From Clostridia bacterium (lineage in GTDB: Bacteria; Bacillota; Clostridia; Oscillospirales; Acutalibacteraceae): 64,000 nucleotides of DNA. The notes below the pieces were generated by a model. The model had not been told where the DNA came from. It saw nothing but the letters and a program-made list of their open reading frames with translations, and made no database searches. A program made the position numbers and the translations under genes. Positions 26,173-35,272 of the stretch are shown in pieces. The stretch covers positions 1 through 64,000 of the forward strand of contig JAFQRY010000033.1 in the NCBI GenBank assembly GCA_017409845.1, read 5' to 3'. The first letter of the stretch is position 1. Every line of letters starts with the position of its first letter.

Positions 26173-29100
26173 ATGCATACAATCAAACCGCATATACTCA
26201 AAGATGATATGTTCAAGCAGTTGAAAAACTACTGCATTCTTTACAAGAAAGATATTGACGTCTGGGAATATACAAAAGGCATATTCCTTGGCGAAGACGG
26301 ATATGAATATGAAGATTTCAAGGGTGAAATCAGAAGCGGCAACATCTGGTACGCAGGCTATGATTCCGCTCACTTCTTCAAAGCAAGCGTAACCGTTCCC
26401 GAGGAGATGGACGGTCTTGAGCTTCGTGCAAAATTTGCCGTCGGCGGTGAAGCACTCGTTAAATGCAACGGTCATTTCATTTCGGGCTGTGCATCAAGAG
26501 AAAGCATCCCTGACAGAACTGAGGTTGCTCTCGGCATTCACAAGGCAGGCGAAGTGCTTGAATTTGAAATTGAAGCAACTGTTGATTCCATGAGCTTCTG
26601 CGATGCTGCCATGGAAGGTGCAAAGCATGCCGAATGCCGTTTTGGCGAAACCTGCATTTTTGTTGCAGACAAGGAATGCGAAGGCTACTATATAGATCTT
26701 GAAGTTGCATTTCAGGCACTTGACTACATAAAAGACGAACACATCAACGCAAAGGTTTATGCCGCAGTAGATGACAGCATGCACATGGTTGACTATGATT
26801 TTGACGAAGCAAGAGTCAGAGAGTCAATCCATGAAGCAAGAAAATATTATCTTTCAAAGATTGCAGCCATAGATTGGTCTGCACAGAGCAAGGTTATTCT
26901 CACGGGCCACAGCCATATCGACGTTGCATGGCTCTGGAGAATTCAGGAAAGCATCAGAAAGAGTGCAAGAACATTTATGAATGTTACCTCTCTTATGGAT
27001 GTTTATCCCGAAATGACCTTTGGTCAGAGTCAGGCTGTTCTTTATCAGATGATGAAGGATCATTATCCCGAAATCTATGAAAAGATCAAAGAAAAGGTTG
27101 CTTCGGGTCAATGGGATATCTGCGGCAATGTGTGGGTTGAGGCTGACACAAACATTGCTTCTGGTGAAGCACTTATCAGACAGGTGCTTTACGGCACGGA
27201 ATTCTTCAGAAATGAATTCGGCAAGGTTTCAAAGACATACTGGCTGCCCGACTGTTTCGGTTTTACATGGGCTCTCCCCCAGATTATCAACGGATGCGGA
27301 ATGCAGAATTTCATCACATCCAAGCTTTCATATAATGATACAACCAAGTTCCCCTACAGCATGTTCATGTGGCAGGGCAACAACGGTGACAGGGTTTATG
27401 CTCACCTTATGCGTCCCGCATACAACTGCCACTACAATGTTGAGGAAATCATGACGGTTGACAGAGAATGCAACAACAAGAATGAGCTCAACACCGCAAT
27501 GAGCATGTACGGCTACGGTGACGGCGGCGGCGGTCCGACAAGAAACATGCTTGAAAGAGGCAGACGCCTTCAGAATTTCCCCGGTCTTCCCAAAACTGAA
27601 ATCGGTCACGTTGACGATTTCTTTGAGACCTTCAAGGGTCACGAGGATGAGCTCCCCGTATGGAACGGCGAAATGTTCTATGAAAACCACAGAGGTACCT
27701 TCACAAGCCAGGCGTTTGTCAAGAAGAACAACCGCAAGGGCGAATATCTTTTCACCAGAGGTGAAATGCTCAGCGTATTTGCTGAAAAGCTTCTCGGCAA
27801 GGAATATCCCAAGGAAGAGCTTGAAAAGGGCTGGAGAATCCTTATGACCAACCAGTTCCATGATATTCTTCCCGGCTCGTCAATCCACGAGGTTTTTGAG
27901 GATTGCCGCAGGGATTATGCCGTTATGAACAAAATCGGTGAAGACATCTTCAACGGTGCACTCAAGGCTCTTTCGGGTGCGGTTACAGCCGATAAGAACA
28001 GCATTACCGTATGGAATCTCACCAACGCAAGAAGCTATGAGGCAATTGAGGTAGAGGGTGTTCCCGAAGGAATGTACGCTGCAACTGCAGACGGTCTTTC
28101 GCTCCCCTGCACCTATGTTGACGGTAAATTCATCTTCCTTCCCGATGAGCTTGAACCCATGAGCTGCAAGACCTTCGTTCTCAAGGAAGGCGAATGCATC
28201 TATTCACCCGTTGAAGCGGAAACAAATCTTCTTGAAAATGCTGTTCTCAGAGTTGAGCTTGATGAAAACGGCATCATCACAAGTGTTTACGATAAGCTCA
28301 ATGACAGAGAGGCTCTTGACGGCAGAGGTAACATTCTTACCATCTCGCTTGACAAGTGCGTTCACGAAACCGCATGGAATCTTGAGCTCAACTATCAGAA
28401 GAAGATGTGGGAGCTCAAGGCTGACAGCATTGAGGTTATCGAAAGCAATGCCGTAAGAGGCGTTATCAGAGTTACTTATAAGTTCAACAAATCGGTTATC
28501 ACTCAGGATGTTATCCTTTATCAGAACGGCGAAAGCGTTGTTTTTGACACAACCGTTGACTGGCACGAGAGCGACAAGGTTCTCAAGGCAGGCTTTGATG
28601 TTTCCGTTATTGATACCGATGCAACATATGATATTGCACACGGTGCAACAAAGAGACCCACCCACTGGAATACTCTTTATGACCTCACAAGATTTGAGGT
28701 TGCCGCACATAAATGGGCTGACCTTTCTGAAGGCGGCTACGGCTGCAGCATTATCAACGACTGCAAATACGGCTATGATATCCACAACAGCCATATGAGA
28801 ATAACACTCATGCGTGCACCCACCTGCCCCGACAGAACGGGCGACCACGGCATCAACACATTCAAGTATGCATTCCACCCTCATGCTGAGGACTGGAGAT
28901 ATGATACGGTGCAGCAGGCAATCGCATTCAATGTTCCTCCCGTTGCGGTTTATAACGCAGAGGCAACCGAAGGCATTATCGACGGTGAAAAATGCTTTGT
29001 CTCGGCTCTTGAGGACAATGCTGCCATCGACTGCGTAAAGAAGGCTCAGGATGGCAGAGGATATATCATCCGTGTAGTTGAAGAGGAGCAGAGAAGAGGT

Positions 29101-29247
29101 CTCCGCTCAATCACACTCGGCTTTGATATCGAAAAAGTTTATGAGTGCAACATGATTGAAGAAGACAAGGCTGAAATCCCCTGCGACGGAAACAGCTTTG
29201 AATTCATGCTCAAGCCCTTTGAGGTCAAAACCTTCAGAGTTATCTAA
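26173..29247 (+). CDS. GH38 alpha-mannosidase
   Basis: A 1024-residue glycoside hydrolase family 38 enzyme. Marks are HSHIDVAWLWR (zinc site, about residue 246), YWLPDCFGFTWALPQ (about 359; the Asp is the likely nucleophile), a helical middle domain with TNQFHDILPGSSIHEV (about 560), and beta-sandwich C-terminal domains. There is no signal peptide, so it is cytoplasmic and probably trims imported mannosides, for example from host N-glycans. ATG 26173 follows AAAAGGA; an ATG three codons earlier overlaps the ribosome binding site. It is a single-gene unit with its own promoter and terminator. Confidence 0.95.
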   Translation: MHTIKPHILKDDMFKQLKNYCILYKKDIDVWEYTKGIFLGEDGYEYEDFKGEIRSGNIWYAGYDSAHFFKASVTVPEEMDGLELRAKFAVGGEALVKCNGHFISGCASRESIPDRTEVALGIHKAGEVLEFEIEATVDSMSFCDAAMEGAKHAECRFGETCIFVADKECEGYYIDLEVAFQALDYIKDEHINAKVYAAVDDSMHMVDYDFDEARVRESIHEARKYYLSKIAAIDWSAQSKVILTGHSHIDVAWLWRIQESIRKSARTFMNVTSLMDVYPEMTFGQSQAVLYQMMKDHYPEIYEKIKEKVASGQWDICGNVWVEADTNIASGEALIRQVLYGTEFFRNEFGKVSKTYWLPDCFGFTWALPQIINGCGMQNFITSKLSYNDTTKFPYSMFMWQGNNGDRVYAHLMRPAYNCHYNVEEIMTVDRECNNKNELNTAMSMYGYGDGGGGPTRNMLERGRRLQNFPGLPKTEIGHVDDFFETFKGHEDELPVWNGEMFYENHRGTFTSQAFVKKNNRKGEYLFTRGEMLSVFAEKLLGKEYPKEELEKGWRILMTNQFHDILPGSSIHEVFEDCRRDYAVMNKIGEDIFNGALKALSGAVTADKNSITVWNLTNARSYEAIEVEGVPEGMYAATADGLSLPCTYVDGKFIFLPDELEPMSCKTFVLKEGECIYSPVEAETNLLENAVLRVELDENGIITSVYDKLNDREALDGRGNILTISLDKCVHETAWNLELNYQKKMWELKADSIEVIESNAVRGVIRVTYKFNKSVITQDVILYQNGESVVFDTTVDWHESDKVLKAGFDVSVIDTDATYDIAHGATKRPTHWNTLYDLTRFEVAAHKWADLSEGGYGCSIINDCKYGYDIHNSHMRITLMRAPTCPDRTGDHGINTFKYAFHPHAEDWRYDTVQQAIAFNVPPVAVYNAEATEGIIDGEKCFVSALEDNAAIDCVKKAQDGRGYIIRVVEEEQRRGLRSITLGFDIEKVYECNMIEEDKAEIPCDGNSFEFMLKPFEVKTFRVI

Positions 29248-29257
29248 ATCATCACTT

Positions 29258-29300
29258 AAAAAAGCTCCCTGCGGTCAAAGCCGCAAGGAGCTTTCTTTTA
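29258..29300. terminator. Bidirectional intrinsic terminator
   Basis: AAAGCTCC-CT-GCGG pairs with CCGC-A-AGGAGCTTT. It stands between the convergent mannosidase and ACT-domain genes. Confidence 0.9.
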
Positions 29301-29304
29301 TGTA

Positions 29305-29733
29305 TTACAGTTTGAAAATTACATCTTCGCCTACAGTTTTGATTCCGGCACCTGCGAGCGCTGCCGCAGCAACCTTATTATCATCAACACGAACAACAAG
29401 ATAAACAATGTTATCTACCGTTGCAAGCTCGTAGACATATTCGATGGAAACATCAGCATCACGGAGTGCTTCAGCAATTATTGCGAGAGCACCGGCATCA
29501 TCTTTGACCGCTGCAACAAGAACATCTGTTATTGTTGTGAGATAGCCTGCTTCTTTGAGAACGGAATTGACATTTTCAACGTCCTCACAGATAAGACGGA
29601 GAATACCGAAATCCTGAGTATCCGCAATTGAAAGAGCTCTGATATAAATATTGTTGTCTGCAAGAAGACGCGAAACCTTTGCAAGTCTGCCTTTCTTATT
29701 CTGAATAAAAACGGAAATCTGCTTTACTGCCAT
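29305..29733 (-). CDS. Tandem ACT-domain protein
   Basis: A 142-residue protein with two ACT domains (ISVFIQNKKGRLAKVSRLLADNNI... and VLVAAVKDDAGALAIIAEALRDADVSI...). Such proteins bind amino acids, and in Clostridia and archaea they commonly follow phenylacetate-CoA ligase in operons for arylpyruvate oxidation. It is thus likely to sense an aromatic or branched amino acid. ATG 29733 follows AAAGGAG. It is the last gene of the aryl-acid operon. Confidence 0.9.
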   Translation of the reverse strand: MAVKQISVFIQNKKGRLAKVSRLLADNNIYIRALSIADTQDFGILRLICEDVENVNSVLKEAGYLTTITDVLVAAVKDDAGALAIIAEALRDADVSIEYVYELATVDNIVYLVVRVDDNKVAAAALAGAGIKTVGEDVIFKL

Positions 29734-29752
29734 ATGTAATTCTCCTTTCGTA

Positions 29753-31060
29753 TTAGTCGTGAAGCTTTCTCTTGTCAACAACTCTTACTGCCTTACCTTC
29801 ACTTCTTGTAATGGTTTTGGGGGCAACAAGGTGAACCTTGGGATTGATGCCGAGCATAATCTTGATTGCTCCTGCAAGAGACTTTTCTCTTGCCGAAATT
29901 CCCTTGACTGTATCCGAGAACTGCTCGGGAGTAAGCTCAACATAAATGTCAAGTGTATCGGTATTATGCTCTCTGTCAACCTCGATAAGGTAGTTTGAGC
30001 TGTAGCCTTCTTTGATAAGAACTGTTTCAATCTGCGAGGGGAATACGTTGACACCGCGGATAATCATCATATCGTCGCTTCTGCCCATGGGCTTTGACAT
30101 CTTGATGAAGGTACGGCCGCAGGAGCATTTCTTTCTCGAAAGAACACAGATATCTCTTGTACGGTATCTGAGAAGCGGGAATGCTTCCTTGTCAAGGCTT
30201 GTGAAAACAAGCTCACCCTTTGAACCCTCGGGAAGAACCTCGCCCGTTTCGGGATCAATGATTTCTGCGAGGAAGTGGTCCTCATTGATATGCATACCGG
30301 TCTGCTCTTCACACTCAAATGATACACCAGGTCCGCTGGTTTCTGTGAGACCGTAAATATCATATGCCTTGATACCGAGTGACTTTTCGATATCACGACG
30401 CATTTCTTCTGTCCAGGGCTCTGCACCGAAAATACCCGCCTTAAGGTCAATATCATCGGGAGTAAGACCCATTTCCTTGAGAGTTTCACCGATATATGCT
30501 GCATATGAGGGTGTGCAGCATATAATTGTTGAATGAAGATCCTGCATAAACTGAATCTGACGCTCTGTGTTACCTGAAGACATGGGGAGAGTAAGACAAC
30601 CTACCTTATGTGAACCACCGTTGAGACCGGGGCCGCCCGTAAAAAGACCGTAGCCGTAAGCGACCTGACAAACGTCACCGTTTGTACCGCCTGCAGCAAC
30701 AATTGCACGTGCACAGCATTCTTCCCAAAGGTCAACATCCTTCTGAGTGTAGAAAGCAACAACACGTCTGCCTGTTGTGCCGCTGGTTGACTGGATTCTT
30801 ACGCAGTTCTTAAGATCGGTACCGAGAAGACCGTAGGGATATGCATCTCTGAGATCTGCCTTGGTAAGGAAAGGAAGCTTGTATAAATCATCAATTGATT
30901 TGATATCATCGGGTGTAACACCCTTTTCATCCATCAGGTCACGGTAATACTTGACGTTTTCATAAACATGCTTGACCTGCTTTACAAGCTTTTCACTCTG
31001 GAGTGCCTTGATATCTTCAACCGACATGGTTTCGACTTCAGGCTGATAATACTTGCTCAT
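29753..31060 (-). CDS. paaK: Phenylacetate--CoA ligase
   Basis: A 435-residue adenylate-forming enzyme of the PaaK type: IQSTSGTTGRRVVAFYT (ATP-binding P-loop-like motif), YGLTETSGPGVSFEC, LRYRTRDI and MMIIRGVNVFPSQIE. It activates phenylacetate or a related aryl acid to its CoA ester with ATP. Beside iorAB it may instead run towards ATP or act on indoleacetate. ATG 31060 follows AAAGGAAG. The iorB gene is 31 bp upstream. Confidence 0.93.
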   Translation of the reverse strand: MSKYYQPEVETMSVEDIKALQSEKLVKQVKHVYENVKYYRDLMDEKGVTPDDIKSIDDLYKLPFLTKADLRDAYPYGLLGTDLKNCVRIQSTSGTTGRRVVAFYTQKDVDLWEECCARAIVAAGGTNGDVCQVAYGYGLFTGGPGLNGGSHKVGCLTLPMSSGNTERQIQFMQDLHSTIICCTPSYAAYIGETLKEMGLTPDDIDLKAGIFGAEPWTEEMRRDIEKSLGIKAYDIYGLTETSGPGVSFECEEQTGMHINEDHFLAEIIDPETGEVLPEGSKGELVFTSLDKEAFPLLRYRTRDICVLSRKKCSCGRTFIKMSKPMGRSDDMMIIRGVNVFPSQIETVLIKEGYSSNYLIEVDREHNTDTLDIYVELTPEQFSDTVKGISAREKSLAGAIKIMLGINPKVHLVAPKTITRSEGKAVRVVDKRKLHD

Positions 31061-31091
31061 TGTTAACACTTCCTTTTTTATTTTCTCCGGG

Positions 31092-31664
31092 TTAAATATT
31101 ATATCCCATTTCAAATGCCTTGAGATTGAGCTCAAGGAATTTTGCGGGAACGCTCGATTTAAGAGCGTCAATCCACTTTTCTTTTGACACTGCTGTCATA
31201 TTCTTTGCCATTGCACCGATAAGAACAACATTTACCGCCTTTGAGGTGCCTGCTTCAACAGCCATGGGGAGTGCATCAATTTCTTCAACATCCGCACCTG
31301 CAGCCTTAAGAGCATCAATAACACCTTCGGGATATTCAGCAGCACCCATAACAACGGGCATGGGATCAATCTGCTGAGTATTGACGATAATCTTACCGTC
31401 AGGCTTAAGAAACTCAAGCCATCTTGCAGCTTCAAGCTGTTCAAAAGCAAGAATTATATCTGCTTCGCCTTTTTCAATAATGGGAGAAGCAACATTTTCG
31501 CCGTAGCGTACATAGGTAACAACCGATCCGCCTCTCTGGCTCATGCCGTGTACCTCTGAAACCTTTACATCGTAGCCGCAGTCAAGAAGAGCTGCGCCGA
31601 GAATACGGCTTGCAAGCAGAGTGCCCTGACCGCCGACACCGACAATCATAATTGATTTATTCAT
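31092..31664 (-). CDS. iorB: Indolepyruvate:ferredoxin oxidoreductase, beta subunit
   Basis: A 190-residue gamma-type domain of 2-oxoacid:ferredoxin oxidoreductases (VGVGGQGTLLASRILG, SEVHGMSQRGGSVVTYVRYG). With IorA it decarboxylates indolepyruvate or phenylpyruvate to the aryl-acetyl-CoA and reduces ferredoxin. ATG 31664 has GGGGAGAG upstream. It lies 16 bp after iorA. Confidence 0.95.
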   Translation of the reverse strand: MNKSIMIVGVGGQGTLLASRILGAALLDCGYDVKVSEVHGMSQRGGSVVTYVRYGENVASPIIEKGEADIILAFEQLEAARWLEFLKPDGKIIVNTQQIDPMPVVMGAAEYPEGVIDALKAAGADVEEIDALPMAVEAGTSKAVNVVLIGAMAKNMTAVSKEKWIDALKSSVPAKFLELNLKAFEMGYNI

Positions 31665-31680
31665 ATGTCTCTCTCCCCTC

Positions 31681-33414
31681 TTATTCTTCGATTGCATCAA
31701 ATTTGCAAAGCTGACTGCAAACCTTGCAACCGAGGCACTGAGTAAAGTCAATGTGTGCCTTTCCGTCCTTCATGCTGATGGCGGGGCAGCCGATTTTCAT
31801 GCACATCTTGCAGGATCTGCATTTTTCGGCATTGACCTTAAGGGGCGGATTATGCTTGACTGTTTTGAGAAGAGCGCAAGGTCTTCTTGAAATAACAACA
31901 GCGGGGCCGTCGGTTTCAAGAGCCTTTTTGATGCCCTCTTTTGTTTCCGCAAGATTATAGGGATCAACAACGATAACAGTTTCGATACCGACAGCATTTG
32001 CAAGCTTTTCAAGGCTTACAGCATTCGCAGGCTCGCCCTTGATATTCTTGCCCGTTGTGGGATTCTGCTGATGACCCGTCATGCCCGTGATTGAGTTGTC
32101 AAGGATAATCACAACGGAATTTGTTGCATTATATGCTATGTTTATAAGTCCGGTTACGCCCGAATGGATGAAGGTAGAGTCACCGATAACAGCAACACTC
32201 TTCTTTGCATTTTCGGGGTCTGCAGCATTTCTGCCGTGAAGGGCTGAAACAGATGCACCCATGCAAAGAACGGTATCAATCATGCCGAGAGGCTGAGCAG
32301 AACCGAGAGTATAGCATCCGATATCACCGCTGACGGTAACATTGAGCTGCTTGAGTGCATAGAAAAGTCCTCTGTGTGGACAGCCTGCACAAAGCACGGG
32401 CGGTCTGGGAACGATGTTGACATCTGCTTTGAGGCTTTCGGTTTCTTTGCCGAGAATAACCTTTGAGATAAGGCTCTGTGAATATTCTCCCTGAAGAGTG
32501 AATGCATCCTTGCCGATAACTTCAATACCGTTTTTGCGGCAGTGAGTTTCAATGTAATCATCAAGCTCTTCGAGAACATAAACCTTTTCGCATTCAGCAG
32601 CAAAATCCTTTATGAGCTGAACGGGAAGCGGATAAACACAGCCGAGCTTGAGATAAGATGCATTTTCGCCGAGAGCTTCCTTTGCATATTGATAGCAGAT
32701 GCCCGAGGTGATAACACCGATTTTCTTGCTGTTATATTCAACCTTGTTGAGGCCGTTTTCAACAGCCTCTTTTTCGCAATAAGCTGTCTGGTCAAGTATA
32801 CGCTGCTCAACAGCAACATGCTTTACCTTTGCATTTGCGGGAACCATAACATATTTCTGAGGATTTTTTGTATATTCCTTAAGTCCGTTATCCACTCTTT
32901 CGGAAACGGGAGCAACACTTCTTGAATGTGCAACTCTCGTTGTGAGTCTGATAATAACGGGAGTATCAAACTTTTCGGAAAGCTCGAATGCTCTTTTTGT
33001 GAAATCAAGGCATTCTGCGGAATCTGAAGGCTCAAGCATCATGGTTTTCGAACCGAGAGCATAGTGCCTTGAATCCTGCTCATTCTGTGATGAATGCATC
33101 CCGGGGTCATCTGCAACAAGAATAACCATACCTGCATTAACACCAGTATATGATGCGGTGAAAAGAGGGTCAGCCGCAACATTGAGACCAACATGCTTCA
33201 TTGCACAGAATGAACGTGCACCCGCAACGCTTGCACCAAACGCAACCTCGCAGGCAACCTTTTCATTAGGTGCCCACTCGGAAAAAATTTCATCATATGT
33301 TGCCGCAAACTCCGTTACTTCCGTGCTCGGAGTTCCGGGATAGCTTGAAACGACACGGCAGCCGGCTTCATAAAGACCTCTTGCAACCGCCTCATTACCT
33401 AAAAATAACTTCAA
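31681..33414 (-). CDS. iorA: Indolepyruvate:ferredoxin oxidoreductase, alpha subunit
   Basis: A 577-residue subunit with the N-terminal pyrimidine-binding part (FLGNEAVARGLYEAG, SYPGTPSTE), the thiamine diphosphate site (GDIGCYTLGSAQP, GDSTFIHSGVTGLINIAYN) and a C-terminal two-cluster ferredoxin domain (CRSCKMCMKIGCP and CLGCKVCSQLC). The start is TTG 33414, seven bases after AGGAGG; an upstream ATG lies before that site. Full length for the family. A promoter and an AT-rich inverted repeat lie upstream. Confidence 0.95.
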   Translation of the reverse strand: MKLFLGNEAVARGLYEAGCRVVSSYPGTPSTEVTEFAATYDEIFSEWAPNEKVACEVAFGASVAGARSFCAMKHVGLNVAADPLFTASYTGVNAGMVILVADDPGMHSSQNEQDSRHYALGSKTMMLEPSDSAECLDFTKRAFELSEKFDTPVIIRLTTRVAHSRSVAPVSERVDNGLKEYTKNPQKYVMVPANAKVKHVAVEQRILDQTAYCEKEAVENGLNKVEYNSKKIGVITSGICYQYAKEALGENASYLKLGCVYPLPVQLIKDFAAECEKVYVLEELDDYIETHCRKNGIEVIGKDAFTLQGEYSQSLISKVILGKETESLKADVNIVPRPPVLCAGCPHRGLFYALKQLNVTVSGDIGCYTLGSAQPLGMIDTVLCMGASVSALHGRNAADPENAKKSVAVIGDSTFIHSGVTGLINIAYNATNSVVIILDNSITGMTGHQQNPTTGKNIKGEPANAVSLEKLANAVGIETVIVVDPYNLAETKEGIKKALETDGPAVVISRRPCALLKTVKHNPPLKVNAEKCRSCKMCMKIGCPAISMKDGKAHIDFTQCLGCKVCSQLCKFDAIEE

Positions 33415-33460
33415 CTGATTTCCTCCTATAAAATGCACAGCAAACGCCATACAACAATAT

Positions 33461-33521
33461 TCTATATTATATTATAATATTATAGAATTGGAATTACAAT
33501 ATAAAAATAGAACAAAATCAA
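33461..33521 (-). promoter_or_regulatory. Promoter and possible operator of iorAB-paaK
   Basis: On the - strand TTGATT (33516-33521), 17-bp spacer, TGTAAT (33493-33498). Immediately downstream, TTCTATA/TATAGAA arms (33461-33488) form an AT-only inverted repeat where a repressor could act. Confidence 0.5.
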
Positions 33522-33542
33522 ACAAAATTAGTCAATATTTTT

Positions 33543-35189
33543 TTACTTGCCGAGCTTCATTTCAACCTGAGAAGCAACAAGGCTTTCTCCGCAATAAATT
33601 TTGCGGAGCTTCGGTTTCTCGATTTTGCCCGTCGGATTTCTGGGAACCTCTGCAAAAATCAGCTTATGAGGACGCTTATATCTGGGAAGGTCACGGCAGA
33701 AATCATTGATATCATCCTCATCCGCTCTGCAGCCCTCTTTGAGCTCGATAATTGCAGCTGCAATTTCACCCAGACGTGCATCAGGAAGACCGATAACGGC
33801 AACATCCTTGATTGCATCATGCTTGCGGAGGAAATCTTCAATCTGAACGGGATAAAGATTTTCACCACCCGAAATAATAACATCTTTTTTGCGGTCAACA
33901 AGGAAAATAAATCCGTCCTCATCCTCCTGAGCCATATCGCCCGTAAAGAGCCAATCGCCGTGGAGAACTTCATTTGTTGCTTTTTCATCGTTGAAATAGC
34001 AAAGCATAACGCCGGGGCCTTTAACTGCAAGCTCACCGACCTCTCCCTTTGCAACCTCATTGCCGTTTTCATCAACAATCTTTGTTTCCCAGCCGTAGCC
34101 TGCCTTGCCGATAGCACCGACCTTATGAACATTCTCAACGCCGAGATGAACACAGCCGGGACCGATTGATTCACTCAGACCGTAGTTGGTGTCGTACTGA
34201 TGATTCGGGAATCTTTCGAGCCATCTCTTGATAAGGCTGGGCGGCACGGGCTGTGCACCGATATGCATAAGACGCCACTGAGAAAGATTATAGCGGTCAA
34301 TGTCAATATCTCCTCTGTCAATTGCATCGAGGATATCCTGAGCCCATGGCACAAGAAGCCATACTATTGAGCATTTTTCTTCGGAAACAGCTTTGATGAT
34401 CCACTCAGGCTTTGCACCCTTGAGAAGAACGGTTTTTCCGCCAACAAGGAGTGAACCGAACCAATGCATCTTTGCACCCGTATGATAAAGAGGAGGAATG
34501 CAGAGGAAAACATCATCCTTCGACTGCGAATGATGATTCTGCTCAACTCTGCAGGAATGAACGAGAGCCTTGTGGGCATGGAGAATTGCTTTGGGGAAAC
34601 CCGTTGTACCCGATGAAAAATAGATTGCAGCATATTCGTTATCGGTAACGGCAACATCGGGCTTTTTCGATGTGCAATATGTAACAAGCTTATTATAACT
34701 CTCTGCAAATGTGGGGCAGTCTGCACCGATATAGAATTTGAGTCTTACATCGGGAATTCTGTCACAAATCTGTTCCATACGACCGGTGAATTCGGGACCG
34801 AAAACAATTGCATCGCTCTCCGAAAGCTTGAGACAGTATTTGATTTCGTCTGCGGTATAGCGGTAGTTGAGAGGCACAACAAGTGCACCCGTTTTGAGAA
34901 TTCCGAAATAAATCGGAAGATATTCTATGCAGTTCATAAGAAGAATGGCTACTCTGTCACCCTTCTTGATACCTCTTGAAAGAAGGAGGTTTGCAAAGCG
35001 ATTGGCCCTCTTATCGAAATCAGACCATGTTATTTCACTTCTGCCGTTGCTGTATGCACCCTGTTCAATAAGTGAATACTCACGCCATGTCACACGGCTT
35101 TTTTCCTGAAGCTCAGGGTTGATTTCAACAAGAGCAATGTCGTCTGCATAAAGCTTTGCATTTTGTTCGAGAAATTCTGTAATAGGCAT
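33543..35189 (-). CDS. Acyl-CoA synthetase (class I adenylate-forming)
   Basis: A 548-residue AMP-binding enzyme: YFSSGTTGFPKAILHAH (AMP motif), YGLSESIGPG, WLFTGDMA, DRKKDVIISGGENLYP, and the catalytic C-terminal Lys in PTGKIEK. It activates a carboxylic acid to acyl-CoA. An insertion near residue 35-55 (EKSRVTWREYSLIEQGAYSN) duplicates the usual ITW entry motif. The context suggests an aryl or branched acid, but the substrate cannot be read. ATG 35189 is chosen because the TTG three codons earlier abuts the AAAAGG site. Confidence 0.9.
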   Translation of the reverse strand: MPITEFLEQNAKLYADDIALVEINPELQEKSRVTWREYSLIEQGAYSNGRSEITWSDFDKRANRFANLLLSRGIKKGDRVAILLMNCIEYLPIYFGILKTGALVVPLNYRYTADEIKYCLKLSESDAIVFGPEFTGRMEQICDRIPDVRLKFYIGADCPTFAESYNKLVTYCTSKKPDVAVTDNEYAAIYFSSGTTGFPKAILHAHKALVHSCRVEQNHHSQSKDDVFLCIPPLYHTGAKMHWFGSLLVGGKTVLLKGAKPEWIIKAVSEEKCSIVWLLVPWAQDILDAIDRGDIDIDRYNLSQWRLMHIGAQPVPPSLIKRWLERFPNHQYDTNYGLSESIGPGCVHLGVENVHKVGAIGKAGYGWETKIVDENGNEVAKGEVGELAVKGPGVMLCYFNDEKATNEVLHGDWLFTGDMAQEDEDGFIFLVDRKKDVIISGGENLYPVQIEDFLRKHDAIKDVAVIGLPDARLGEIAAAIIELKEGCRADEDDINDFCRDLPRYKRPHKLIFAEVPRNPTGKIEKPKLRKIYCGESLVASQVEMKLGK

Positions 35190-35227
35190 CGGTTTCAATC
35201 CTTTTCTTTGTTTTTTATCAGAAACAA

Positions 35228-35264
35228 CCGTAAACGGAAAGCCGTCAGAGCTAACCGTTTACGG
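35228..35264 (-). terminator. Strong hairpin between symporter and acyl-CoA synthetase genes
   Basis: Perfect 10-bp arms CCGTAAACGG/CCGTTTACGG. The T-run on the - strand is poor, so it may be a processing site or partial attenuator rather than a full terminator. Confidence 0.5.
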
Positions 35265-35272
35265 AAATTATT

